Source of the DNA: Nocardioides humilatus | Lineage (GTDB): Bacteria > Actinomycetota > Actinomycetes > Propionibacteriales > Nocardioidaceae | Length of the DNA stretch: 64,000 nt | Reading direction: 5' to 3' | Assembly: GCF_008373755.1 (NCBI RefSeq) | Contig: NZ_VUJV01000001.1 | Coordinates: forward strand, 310,001 to 374,000 | Shown here: positions 33,224 through 41,674 of the stretch, piece after piece | Layout: the number at the start of each line of letters is the position of its first letter | Position numbering within the stretch: the stretch's first letter is position 1 | Program-made: the position numbers and the translations under genes | Notes under the pieces: model-generated | What the model saw: only the letters and a program-made list of their open reading frames with translations | Database searches by the model: none | What the model was told of the DNA's origin: nothing

Positions 33224-35352
33224 CAGTCCTCCTTGCGGGCCGGGGGCAGGATCGAGCCGTCGTGGCTGAAGATCGGGAGCTGCTCGGGCGGCGTGACGCC
33301 GTCGATCACCGCACGCCTCGGGTTCACGGTCTCCCCGTCGATGCCGTAGAGCGCCTCCCAGACCCGGCGGATCGCGTCACCGTTGGAGCCCGATCCGGTG
33401 CCGGCCTGGCTGATCATCATCACGACGACGTAGTCCTCGGTGTAGGAGGCGACCCAGCCGGTCGACTGCTTGCCGTAGACCTCGGCGGACCCCGTCTTGG
33501 CGCGGATGTGCACCTGGTCAAGGGGGAAGCCACCCAGCTTCCACGCCATCGTGCCGACGCTCGCGACGCCCTGGAGCGCCTGGTCGATGTAGGTGAGCAC
33601 CGACTTCGGCAGGTTGACGTTGCCGGCCTTCTCCGGGGCGATCCGGTGGATCACCTTGCCGTCGGGCGAGACGATCGCCTTGCCGACGCGCGGCTTCCAC
33701 AGCGTGCCGCCGTTGGAGAGCGCCGCGTAGGCCCGCGCGAGCTGGAGGGGGGTCACGATCGTGTCGCCCTGGCCGATCGCGAAGTTCGCGGCGTCGTACT
33801 CGCGGTACATGTAGCCCTCGATGCAGAACTCGCGGGCGAACTTGTAGACGAAGTCGCTGGTCTTGGAGTCCTGCGGCTTGTCGGCGATGCCGCAGTAGTA
33901 ATCCTTCATCGACTTGTAGTAGGCCAGCCGCCACTTGCGGTCGGCGACACGGCCGGAGGCCTCGCCGGGGATGTCGATGCCGGTCGGGCTGCCGAACCCG
34001 AACCGCTCGGCCTCCTCGACCAGGGGGTCCTTGGCCTTCACGTCAGCCGGGTCCGAGCCGTACTTCTCCCAGAAGTGCATGCCCACCTGGAAGAAGAAGG
34101 TGTTGCAGGAGACCTCGAGCGCCTTCGCGAAGGTGATCGGCCCGTAGCCGGCCGACTCGTGGTTGTGGAAGTCGCGGTTGCCGATCCGCACCGCGGAGGA
34201 GCAGTTGAGGATCGTGTCGGGCGAGAAGCCGTGGGTCAGGGCTCCGGCGGTCATGAAGGGCTTCCAGGTGGAGCCCGGTGCGAACTGACCCTGCAGGGCC
34301 CGGCTGAGCAGCGGCGTGCCGGCCGCCTCGGAGTAGAGCCGCTTGAGCTGCTTCTGGGTGATGCCGCCGGTCCAGACGCCCGGGTCGTACGTCGGCTCGC
34401 TGGCCATCGCGATGATCCGGCCGGTCTTCGTCTCCATCACCACGGCAGCACCGGAGTCGGCCGCGAAGTGGCGGCCGGTCACGGGGTCGACGGTCGCCCG
34501 GGCGGTCATGATCGACTGGTGGAGCTCGCGCTCGACGATGCCCTGCACCTTCGCGTCGATCGACGTGACCAGGGTGTCGCCCGGCTGCGCTTGGAGGTCG
34601 CCCTCGTCACCGATGACCTCGCCGTTGGCGTTGACCTTCACCCGCTCGTAGCCGGGCTGGCCGCGCAACCACGCGTCGTACTCCTTCTCGACGCCGGCGC
34701 GACCCACGACCGAGGCGCCGTTGACCGAGGTGTCGCCGCTGTCCTCGGCCTCCTCGAGCTCCCCCTTGGTGATCGGGCTCAGGTAACCGAGGAGATGGGC
34801 GGCGTTGATGCCGTAGGGGCGCGGGTAGTCGCGCACGCTCTGCTGGTCGACGACGACGCCAGGGAAGTCCTCCGGCTGCTCGTTGATGCGCAGCGCGGTC
34901 TCGTCGTCGAAACCCTGGGCGATCGGGACGGGCTGATAGGGCGAGCCGTTCCAGCACACCCCCTCGGTCGCGCCCTCGGTGCCGCACAGCACGAGCTTGC
35001 GGGTGATCTGGCGCGGCTGGAGGTCGAGCACCCGGCCGACCCGCTCCAGCAGCCGGTGGCGCTGCCCGGGCAGCATCCGTCCGAGCAGGGTGCGGTCGAC
35101 GGAGGCGACCCAGGTGAGCCGGTTGGTGACCAGCGGGCGGCCCTCGGCGTCGACGATCAGACCACGCTCGGGCTGCACCACGATGTCGCGAGCCGACTGG
35201 GAGGCCGCCTTGCCCTGGTACTCCTCCCCCGTCACGACCTGGAGGTAGTAGAGCCGCGCGCCGAGCGTCGCGAGCAGGGAGAAGACGAGGGCCTGGATCA
35301 CGATCAGCCGCAGCCGGCTGCGGCGCGAGGAGCTGCTGGTCTGCGCGAGCAT
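33223..35352 (-). CDS. mrdA: Penicillin-binding protein 2 (elongation transpeptidase)
   Basis: 709 residues. One N-terminal helix (about 15-38) is followed by the pedestal domain and the transpeptidase domain with STWK (361-364, nucleophile Ser361), SCN (415-417) and KTG (619-621). It cross-links peptidoglycan as the partner of RodA. Two Cys pairs are unusual: Cys123 and Cys133 in the pedestal and Cys487 and Cys510 in a loop after the SCN motif; they may form disulfides outside the membrane. Start and stop overlap mreD and rodA by one base each. Confidence 0.95.
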   Translation of the reverse strand: MLAQTSSSSRRSRLRLIVIQALVFSLLATLGARLYYLQVVTGEEYQGKAASQSARDIVVQPERGLIVDAEGRPLVTNRLTWVASVDRTLLGRMLPGQRHRLLERVGRVLDLQPRQITRKLVLCGTEGATEGVCWNGSPYQPVPIAQGFDDETALRINEQPEDFPGVVVDQQSVRDYPRPYGINAAHLLGYLSPITKGELEEAEDSGDTSVNGASVVGRAGVEKEYDAWLRGQPGYERVKVNANGEVIGDEGDLQAQPGDTLVTSIDAKVQGIVERELHQSIMTARATVDPVTGRHFAADSGAAVVMETKTGRIIAMASEPTYDPGVWTGGITQKQLKRLYSEAAGTPLLSRALQGQFAPGSTWKPFMTAGALTHGFSPDTILNCSSAVRIGNRDFHNHESAGYGPITFAKALEVSCNTFFFQVGMHFWEKYGSDPADVKAKDPLVEEAERFGFGSPTGIDIPGEASGRVADRKWRLAYYKSMKDYYCGIADKPQDSKTSDFVYKFAREFCIEGYMYREYDAANFAIGQGDTIVTPLQLARAYAALSNGGTLWKPRVGKAIVSPDGKVIHRIAPEKAGNVNLPKSVLTYIDQALQGVASVGTMAWKLGGFPLDQVHIRAKTGSAEVYGKQSTGWVASYTEDYVVVMMISQAGTGSGSNGDAIRRVWEALYGIDGETVNPRRAVIDGVTPPEQLPIFSHDGSILPPARKED

Positions 35353-35915
35353 CAGGCAGGCGCCCGCCGAGGTGCGCGGGGGGTGACCTGGGCCGGGCGC
35401 GGGCCGGGCTCGCGGCTGAAGGCCCAGACGGTGACCGGTACGACGACCAGCGCGACCAGCACGTCGTAGGCGACGGCGGCCACGACGACCTGGAGCTGCT
35501 CACCGAAGCCGACCGCAGGATCGCGCAGCAGCAGGCCGGTGATCGCGAAGACCGAGCTGCCGATGAACGCACCGGCCGCACCGGTGACCAGCATCAAGGG
35601 GTACGACGGGCGGGCGCTGGCCGACTGGTGATCGTGGGCGAGCCGGCCGACGACGTAGCCGACGACCATCAGCGACAGAGCCCAGCGTCCGGCGACGTGG
35701 TCGGCCGGCGGAGCGATGTCGAGGAGCAGTCCGGCGGAGAAGCCGAGCAGGGTCGCGTAGCGGGGGTCGGTCACCAGCGCCGCGCCGACGACGGTCAGCA
35801 GGACGAGGTCGGGGACGACGCCGTCCCAGGCGAAGTGCGGGAAGACGGTGACCTGCAGCAGCAGGGCCGCGAAGATCGTGATCAGGGCGGCGACGAGCCG
35901 CGAGGTGCCCCTCAT
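35352..35915 (-). CDS. mreD: Rod shape-determining protein MreD
   Basis: 187 residues with five or six membrane helices. LVLLTVVGAALVTDPRYATLLGFSAGLLLDI and VVGYVVGRLAHD occupy the positions conserved in MreD. It bridges the cytoplasmic MreB and periplasmic MreC parts of the elongasome. ATG 35915 overlaps the mreC stop as ATGA; the longer in-frame reading to 36476 only shadows mreC. The basic C-terminal tail (RPAQVTPRAPRR) is cytoplasmic. Confidence 0.9.
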   Translation of the reverse strand: MRGTSRLVAALITIFAALLLQVTVFPHFAWDGVVPDLVLLTVVGAALVTDPRYATLLGFSAGLLLDIAPPADHVAGRWALSLMVVGYVVGRLAHDHQSASARPSYPLMLVTGAAGAFIGSSVFAITGLLLRDPAVGFGEQLQVVVAAVAYDVLVALVVVPVTVWAFSREPGPRPAQVTPRAPRRAPA

Positions 35916-36850
35916 TCGAATGCTCCCGGCTCGATCACGCCGGGGCCGCCGGTCGGCACCACGACACCGACGGCGTAGAGCGAGGTGAAGTCGACGTACG
36001 GCTCCAGGACCGCGCGGTAGGTGCCCAGCCGGAGCTCCTCGTAGACCTTGCTGACCTCGCCGATCGGCACGCCGGCCACGTAGGGGGCGCCGCCCTCGCT
36101 CCCGCGGGTCACGACCGGCTGACCCTTCTGCGGGATGATCGTGTGGTCGATCAGCTCCAGGTCGAGCGGCTCGTCGTCGGACAGGCCGCCTCGCCCCTCC
36201 ACCATCCCGTTCTCCATGGTGTCGCCGATCCGGCCGCCGACTGTCGAGCGTGCGTCGATGATGAGCAGGACGGTCGAGGTGTGGCTGGACACCGAGATGA
36301 TCCGGCCGACCAGGCCGTCGCCGTTGAGGACGGTCATGTCGGGACGCAGACCGGCATCGGTGCCGGCGTCGATGGTGACGGTGTTGGAGAAGGACTGGGC
36401 AGATCCGTTGCCCACGACGTGCGCGGGGGCGAGGAAGTAGCCGGTGCTGTTGGCCTGTGCCGCCAACCGGTCCCACTCCTCCAGCCGGTGCTGGTTGTAA
36501 GTGGCCCCGTTGGCCTGGCGCTCCAGGTCCTGGTTGGCCTTCTCCAGGTCGCGGATCTGATCGCGGAGGTCACCGTTGGTGTGCAGCGCGTCGGGGATCC
36601 CGAGGATCGGGTTGATGAGGTTGCTGACGCCGGCCTGGGCCGGGCCCAACACCTCACCGGCCAGGCGTCGTACGGGGGCGACCGGGGAGTCGTCACCGCT
36701 CGAGGCGTCGACCACCATCAGCGCGACGCAGGCCAGCACCAGGGCGACGAGGAGCGAGCGGGAAGGCAAACCTCGCTCCTCGTCGCGCTCGCGCGCCGTT
36801 GCGACCTTGCGGACCGGCGCCTGGCGTGGTGGCCGGGTGTCGAGACTCAT
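35912..36850 (-). CDS. mreC: Cell shape protein MreC
   Basis: 312 residues. A short basic cytoplasmic start (1-30), one helix (about 32-48), a coiled coil (about 80-115, DLEKANQDLERQAN) and the beta-barrel domain (AHVVGNGS, TIDAGTDAGLRPDMTVLNGDGLVG) are all as in MreC. It links MreB to PBP2 and RodA outside the membrane. The start overlaps the mreB stop by one base. The C-terminus ends shortly after VYEELRLGTYRAVLEPYVDF, slightly before the long disordered tails of some relatives. Confidence 0.94.
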   Translation of the reverse strand: MSLDTRPPRQAPVRKVATARERDEERGLPSRSLLVALVLACVALMVVDASSGDDSPVAPVRRLAGEVLGPAQAGVSNLINPILGIPDALHTNGDLRDQIRDLEKANQDLERQANGATYNQHRLEEWDRLAAQANSTGYFLAPAHVVGNGSAQSFSNTVTIDAGTDAGLRPDMTVLNGDGLVGRIISVSSHTSTVLLIIDARSTVGGRIGDTMENGMVEGRGGLSDDEPLDLELIDHTIIPQKGQPVVTRGSEGGAPYVAGVPIGEVSKVYEELRLGTYRAVLEPYVDFTSLYAVGVVVPTGGPGVIEPGAFE

Positions 36851-37881
36851 CAGAAGCGCCTGGGGTTGGTGATCAGCACCTGCTGGAGCGCCTCGAACTC
36901 CTCGACGCAGCGGCCCGCGCCCAGCGCGACCGACACCAGCGGGTTGTCGGCGACGTGGACCGGCATCCCGGTCTCGTGGCGGATCCGCTCGTCGAGGCCG
37001 CGAAGCAGTGCGCCGCCACCGGTGAGCACGATGCCGCGATCCATGATGTCGCCGGCCAGCTCGGGCGGCGTCTGGTCGAGAGTGACCCGGACGGCGTCGA
37101 CGATCGCGTGGAGCGGCTCCTCAAGCGCCTTGCGGATGTCGGCGGCGCTGACGGTGACCGTGCGCGGCAGGCCAGAGACCAGGTCGCGCCCGCGGACCTC
37201 GCCCTCGGGCTCGCCCGCGGCAGGGAAGGCCGACCCGAGGCTCTTCTTGACCTCCTCGGCGGTGCGCTCGCCGAGCATGAGTCCGTGTTCCTTCTTCATC
37301 CACGCCACGATCGCGGCGTCGAGCTCGTCGCCCGCGGTGCGGATGCTGAGGCTGGTGACGATGCCGCCGAGGGAGATGACCGCGACTTCGGTCGTGCCAC
37401 CACCGACGTCGACGACCATGTTGCCCGTCGGCTCGTGCACCGGCAGCCCGGCGCCGATCGCCGCAGCCATCGGCTCCTCGACGACGTAGACCCGGCGGGC
37501 GCCGGCCTGGTAGCCGGCCTCCTTCACCGCGCGCTGCTCGACGGGCGTGATGGCGCTCGGCACACAGATGACCATCCGCGGCTTGGCGAAGTAGCGGCGC
37601 TTGTGGACCCGCGCGATGAAGTGGCGGAGCATCTGCTCGGTCGCCTCGAAGTCGGCGATCACGCCGTCGCGCAGCGGGCGCAGCGCGGTGATGTTGTCGG
37701 GGGTCCGGCCCATCATGGCCTTGGCCTCGTGGCCGACCGCGATGACGTCGCCGGTGGAGTCGTTGATCGCGACGACGCTCGGTTCGTCGAGCAGCACGCC
37801 CTTGCGGCGCACGTAGACCAACGTGTTGGCGGTACCGAGGTCAACGGCCAAGTCGCGGCCGATGATGCTGTTCGCCCTCAA
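36850..37881 (-). CDS. mreB: Actin-like cell shape protein MreB
   Basis: 343 residues. The actin-fold signatures are clear: DLGTANTLVYV (phosphate 1), DVGGGTTEVAVISLGG (phosphate 2), and LTGGGALLRGLD (adenosine). It polymerises under the membrane and directs lateral wall growth. The start is TTG 37881; no ATG or GTG lies between it and the first conserved block, and GAGG lies about 8 nt upstream, so a rare start codon is likely. It is the first gene of the five-gene elongasome operon; the promoter is in the 230 bp before it, where TTACGCT at about 38024-38030 on the minus strand is one candidate -10. Confidence 0.95.
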   Translation of the reverse strand: MRANSIIGRDLAVDLGTANTLVYVRRKGVLLDEPSVVAINDSTGDVIAVGHEAKAMMGRTPDNITALRPLRDGVIADFEATEQMLRHFIARVHKRRYFAKPRMVICVPSAITPVEQRAVKEAGYQAGARRVYVVEEPMAAAIGAGLPVHEPTGNMVVDVGGGTTEVAVISLGGIVTSLSIRTAGDELDAAIVAWMKKEHGLMLGERTAEEVKKSLGSAFPAAGEPEGEVRGRDLVSGLPRTVTVSAADIRKALEEPLHAIVDAVRVTLDQTPPELAGDIMDRGIVLTGGGALLRGLDERIRHETGMPVHVADNPLVSVALGAGRCVEEFEALQQVLITNPRRF

Positions 37882-38111
37882 CGCGTGCCCTCGCAGTCAC
37901 CCAAGGCCCGACCCTCGTCCGATCAGACCCAGCTCGTGCGGCAACGGGGAAGCCGGACCACGCCCCGCGAAGGCCGTGAACCAGGGTCGAGCCCGGGCGC
38001 ACGATCCGGGATCTCCCGTCTGCGAGCGTAAGGACAGGTCAGCCCGTCACCCGGGAGGCACGCCGAGGCGTGTGTTGCCGATGTGACTTGTGTGACCGGC
38101 GGAGCGGTGGA

Positions 38112-38519
38112 TCAGAGGCTCGGGAACCAGAGGGCGATCTCACGGGCGGCGGACTCGGGCGAGTCGGAGCCGTGGACCAGGTTCTCGCGGTTGGAGAGCG
38201 ACAGGTCGCCGCGGATGGTGCCCGGAGCGGCCTTGCGGCCGTCGGTCGCGCCGTTGATCGCGCGGACCACCTCGATCGCCTCGTCGCCCTCGAGCACCAC
38301 GGCCACCAGCGGGCCGCTGGTGACGAAGTCGCGCAGCGGCGGGTAGAAGTCGCGCTCGACGTGCTCGTAGTAGTGCGCGTCGGCCTGGGCGGCGTCGATC
38401 AGGCGCTGCTCCATCGCGACGATGGTGAGGCCCTTGGCCTCGAACCGCGACAGCACCTCGCCCACGAGACCGCGGCGGACCGCGTCGGGCTTGAGCAGGA
38501 CCAGAGTGCGTTGAGTCAC
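38112..38519 (-). CDS. ndk: Nucleoside diphosphate kinase
   Basis: 135 residues from GTG 38519. It starts TQRTLVLLKPDAVRRGL and has the active-site block NRENLVHGSDS with phosphate-accepting His116. The enzyme transfers the gamma phosphate from ATP to other nucleoside diphosphates. A longer in-frame reading overlaps the YcaQ-like gene and is rejected, since TAGGGT lies 7 nt before GTG 38519. The first three bases of that hexamer are the stop codon of the upstream gene. Confidence 0.96.
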   Translation of the reverse strand: MTQRTLVLLKPDAVRRGLVGEVLSRFEAKGLTIVAMEQRLIDAAQADAHYYEHVERDFYPPLRDFVTSGPLVAVVLEGDEAIEVVRAINGATDGRKAAPGTIRGDLSLSNRENLVHGSDSPESAAREIALWFPSL

Positions 38520-38532
38520 GCGCAGGACCCTA
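38520..38532 (-). promoter_or_regulatory. ndk leaderless -10 (TAGGGT-N7-GTG), sharing a stop codon
   Basis: TAGGGT on the minus strand at 38532-38527 with seven bases before GTG 38519. TAG is also the stop of the YcaQ-like gene, the same trick as at adnB/nudC. Confidence 0.6.
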
Positions 38533-39741
38533 TCCGGTCGCGGCGGTGTCGCCCCTGGCGACCTCGGCGGTGAGCGCTGCGGCGAGGTCGCCGCGAGGTG
38601 CGACCACCACGTCGTCGAGCCCCAGCCACCCGGCCAGCTGCCAGAGCTCGGCGGCAAGCTCGGCCGCGGTCTCCGGCGGTGCGCCCGGCTCCGCGTAGCT
38701 GCCCGGCACCAGGAGCACTCCGGCGGCCCGGTCGGCCTTCAGGTCCACGCGCGCGACGATCCGGTCACCGAGGAGGAAGGGCAGCACGTAGTAGCCGTGG
38801 ATCCGCTTCGCAGCCGGCGTGTAGATCTCGATGCGGTAAAAGAAGTCGAAGAGCGCCTCGCTCCGGTCGCGCTCCCACACCACCGGGTCGAACGGGCTCA
38901 GCAACGTGCGGGCGTTGATCCGTCGCGGGAGCCGCGCGTCGCGGTGGAGGTACGCCGGCCGGCGCCATCCCTCGACGGCGACCGGCTCCAGCTCGCCGCC
39001 GGCCACCAGGGCCTCGACCGCTGCGCGCGCCGGCGCGACCTTGATCCGGTAGTAGTCGGCGAGGCAGTTGACGGAGGCGACGCCATGAGAGCGGGCTGCT
39101 CGTCGTACGAGCTCGAGCACCGCCTCGTCCTCGGTCAGCGCCGGCGCGTCGAGGACCGCAGCGGGGATCACCCGCTCGGGCAGGTCGTAGCGCACCTCGA
39201 ACTGGCTGTTGCGCCCCGCGATCGCGACCTCGCCCGTCATGTAGAGCAGGTCGAGGGCCTTGCGGGCCGCCGACCAGTTCCAGCCCCAGCTGCCCTTGTC
39301 ACGCGCCTCGCCCTCGTCGAGGTCGCGCGCGGTCACCGGACCCCGGGCCTCGACCTCCTTGAGCACCCGCTCGCGCAGCATCGGCTCGATGCCCGGCCAC
39401 CACTTGAACTCCCGGTCGGCGTAGTGCGCCATCCGGAACCGCATCACCGGCCAGAGGTCGACCGGCATGAACGCCTGCACGTGCGCCCAGTATTCGACCA
39501 CGCGCCGCGGCTTGCCCTCCGCCGCCCTCCGGAGCAGGTCGACGTCGTAGGGCCCCATCCGCGCGTAGAGCGGCATGAAGTGCGCCCGCTGGAGCACGTT
39601 GACCGAGTCGACCTGGAGGACACCGGTGCGTTCCAGGGTGCGCTGGAAGGTCCGCATCGTCGGCACCTCGTGCCGCTTGTCGGCGAACCCCTGGGCAGCC
39701 AGGGCGATCCGACGAGCCTGCGCACGGGAGAGGGACTGCAC
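38530..39741 (-). CDS. YcaQ/AlkX-family winged-helix DNA glycosylase-like protein
   Basis: 403 residues from GTG 39741, preceded by TAGGCT at 7 nt. It belongs to the winged-helix HTH_42 family: SRAQARRIALAAQGF at the start, GVLQVDSVNVLQRAHF with a QxD motif, RVVEYWAHVQAFMP, and GWNWSAARKALDLLYMTGEV. The related E. coli YcaQ and AlkZ are glycosylases that unhook interstrand crosslinks, with a QxD or QxQ catalytic motif; here it reads QVD. The late block INARTLLSPFDPVVWERDR is also conserved. It sits just upstream of ndk. Substrate is inferred from family only. Confidence 0.88.
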   Translation of the reverse strand: MQSLSRAQARRIALAAQGFADKRHEVPTMRTFQRTLERTGVLQVDSVNVLQRAHFMPLYARMGPYDVDLLRRAAEGKPRRVVEYWAHVQAFMPVDLWPVMRFRMAHYADREFKWWPGIEPMLRERVLKEVEARGPVTARDLDEGEARDKGSWGWNWSAARKALDLLYMTGEVAIAGRNSQFEVRYDLPERVIPAAVLDAPALTEDEAVLELVRRAARSHGVASVNCLADYYRIKVAPARAAVEALVAGGELEPVAVEGWRRPAYLHRDARLPRRINARTLLSPFDPVVWERDRSEALFDFFYRIEIYTPAAKRIHGYYVLPFLLGDRIVARVDLKADRAAGVLLVPGSYAEPGAPPETAAELAAELWQLAGWLGLDDVVVAPRGDLAAALTAEVARGDTAATG

Positions 39742-39754
39742 GACCGCGAGCCTA
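39742..39754 (-). promoter_or_regulatory. Leaderless -10 of the YcaQ-like gene (TAGGCT-N7-GTG)
   Basis: TAGGCT on the minus strand at 39754-39749 fixes GTG 39741 as the start rather than the earlier in-frame codon at 39780. Confidence 0.5.
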
Positions 39755-39919
39755 GGCGCGCCCGCCGACAGCACCCGCACGCCGCACGCCGACCTCGGCC
39801 GACGGCCACGTCAACTGCGGCGCGGCAGCGTGGCGCGCCGCGGCGAAGCCGCACGGCAGGAGCCCGCGGCCCGAGCGTGCGAGGGCCGCGCGGCGAGTGC
39901 CGTTCGCGACACGCTCGCG

Positions 39920-40588
39920 CTATTCCAATTCGACGAGCTTCTCGCGGACGGCGTACATGACCGCCTCCATCCGCGAGTGGAGCTGGAGCTTCTCCAGCAT
40001 GTTGCGCACGTGGTTCTTGACCGTGTTCTCGCTGATGGCGAGGCGGTGCGCGACGTCACGGTTGCTGAGGCCCTTGGCCACCAGGCGGAGGACGTCGAGC
40101 TCGCGCTCGGTCAGCTTCAGGGCGGGGCCCTGGGAGCGGTCGGGTCGCGACATCGTCTTGAACTCGTCGATCAGCTTGGCCGCCATCGACGGGCTGATCA
40201 GGGACTGCCCCTCGGCGACCACCCGGATGCCCTGGGCGACCTCCTCGATGGAGGAGTCCTTGAGCAGGTAGCCGGAGGCGCCGTTCTTGACCGCCTCGTA
40301 GAGGTCTGCCTCCTCGTCGGACACCGTCAGCATCACGATCTTGGTCGACGGCGAGGCAGCCTTGATCGCGACGCACGCCTCGATCCCCGACTGCTTCGGC
40401 ATCCGGATGTCGAGGAGGACGACGTCAGGCGCCGTGCTCACCGCCAACGCGGTGCCCTCGACGCCGTCGCTGGCCTCGCCCACGACCTCGATGCCCGACT
40501 CGACGCCGAGCAGCATGGTCAGGCCGCGCCGGAAGAGCTCGTGGTCGTCGACCACCAGCACTCGTACAGGCTCGTTCCCACTGGCCAC
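39920..40588 (-). CDS. NarL/LuxR-family response regulator (orphan)
   Basis: 222 residues. The receiver domain has the acidic pocket VVDDHE and phosphoacceptor Asp60 in VVLLDIRMP. The C-terminal LuxR helix-turn-helix reads LTERELDVLRLVAKGLSNRDVAHRLAISENTVKNH in consecutive blocks. No histidine kinase is adjacent, so its partner is unknown. GTG 40588 is preceded by CATGAT at 6 nt, so the message may be leaderless. Proteins of this type lie next to the hibernation factor gene in several actinobacteria, which hints at a stationary-phase role; this is inference. Confidence 0.92.
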   Translation of the reverse strand: MASGNEPVRVLVVDDHELFRRGLTMLLGVESGIEVVGEASDGVEGTALAVSTAPDVVLLDIRMPKQSGIEACVAIKAASPSTKIVMLTVSDEEADLYEAVKNGASGYLLKDSSIEEVAQGIRVVAEGQSLISPSMAAKLIDEFKTMSRPDRSQGPALKLTERELDVLRLVAKGLSNRDVAHRLAISENTVKNHVRNMLEKLQLHSRMEAVMYAVREKLVELE

Positions 40589-40653
40589 GTCGGCATCATG
40601 TCACGGGTGCACGCCTCACCGCGTCCGTGCCCCCACGGACGCGGTGTCGCGTG

Positions 40654-41286
40654 CTACTCGCCCAGATCGAGGGAGATGACGCCGTAGTCGTAGCCGCGGC
40701 GACGGTAGACGACCGCGGGACGCTCGCTCTCCTTGTCGACGTAGAGGTAGAAGTCGTGGCCGACCAGCTCCATCTCGTAGAGCGCCTGGTCCAGCGTCAT
40801 CGGGCTCGCGGGGTGGGTCTTCTCGCGTACGACGAGGGGCCCGTCACCGGTCACCGTGATGGGACCGACCTGGCGCTCCTCGACGGTGTCCTCAGCCTCG
40901 GTCACGCTCGGAGCGGCGCCGACGCCGTCGACCGGGATGCCGGCCAGCGCCTGGCCGACCGAGACCGGCGCACGCCGGCCGCGGTGCACGCGGCGCCGGT
41001 CAGCGGCACGCCGCATCTGGGCCGCCATCTTGTCGAGCGCGAGGTCGAGCGCGGCCATCTTGTCGTCGGCCGCCGCCTCCGCCCGGATAACCGGGCCCTT
41101 CGAGAACGCCGTGAGCTCCACATGGACTGCGTGGTCGTGCTGGCGCGGGTTGGGTTCGGAATCGACCTCCACGTGCACGCGCATGATTCGATGATCGTGC
41201 TTCTCCAACCTCGCCAGCTTCTCGGTTGCGTGACCGCGGAAGCGATCCGAGATCTCGCAGTGCCGTCCGGTGACCACAACGTCCAT
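40654..41286 (-). CDS. hpf: Ribosome hibernation promoting factor, long form
   Basis: 210 residues from ATG 41286, with GGAGG 6 nt upstream. The N-terminal domain (VVTGRHCEISDRFRGHATEKLARLEKHD split over the first helix) is of the YfiA/HPF type that binds the 30S decoding region. A linker precedes the C-terminal dimerisation domain (MTLDQALYEMELVGHDFYLYVD to RRRGYDYGVISL). Long HPF dimers hold ribosomes as inactive 100S particles. A TTG in frame at 41298 would add four residues; the ATG is preferred by its Shine-Dalgarno. Confidence 0.94.
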   Translation of the reverse strand: MDVVVTGRHCEISDRFRGHATEKLARLEKHDHRIMRVHVEVDSEPNPRQHDHAVHVELTAFSKGPVIRAEAAADDKMAALDLALDKMAAQMRRAADRRRVHRGRRAPVSVGQALAGIPVDGVGAAPSVTEAEDTVEERQVGPITVTGDGPLVVREKTHPASPMTLDQALYEMELVGHDFYLYVDKESERPAVVYRRRGYDYGVISLDLGE

Positions 41287-41674
41287 CAGGACCTCCAAAA
41301 GGTTGGGGATGGGACTTGTATTCAGCTGTCCGCCCGGTCAGGGGCGGGGTTCAAGGGCGCTGCGCACCGTCCGCGACACGCTCGCGCAATGAAAGAGCTG
41401 GAATCCGCCCGGCCGACCTGGTCTTCGACCCCACACCCGCCTGCTGGGGCTTGGCAGCTTGGTGCCACGCGACCCTCTCCCGGTGGAAGACCATGTCTGA
41501 TGGCCGTCCGGGGCAGGACTGACGACTAAGCCGCACCGTGCTCATCGACGCGAGCGTCGACTTACGTGGACCGTTTCGCCTGCGACTGGCTTCGGCTTGT
41601 CGTGGGGCGCCCGGAGTGACCCGCGGCGTCCCGACGACGCAACCACGGACCCGGGCGGACTCCATATTGAGACG
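41287..41674. other. Intergenic region between hpf and comF
   Basis: 388 bp without a convincing gene. Near hpf a CCGCCC / GGGCGG hairpin (41330-41347) lies in the probable leader. A near-palindrome TCGACGC-GA-GCGTCGA sits at 41545-41560, about 115 bp downstream of the comF stop. The word CGCGACACGCTCGCGC at 41372-41387 recurs at 39905, after the response-regulator stop. No clear promoter hexamer pair stands out. The short open frames here lack family resemblance. Confidence 0.5.

Noticed and set aside
38075-38100. A CRP-type operator (TGTGACTTGTGTGA) upstream of mreB
   Set aside because: The two TGTGA words are direct, not inverted, so the site is not the CRP palindrome.
41351-41665. A 104-codon minus-strand frame between hpf and comF
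   Set aside because: Arg/Pro-rich composition, no ribosome site, no recognisable motif; it looks like a random frame in GC-rich DNA.
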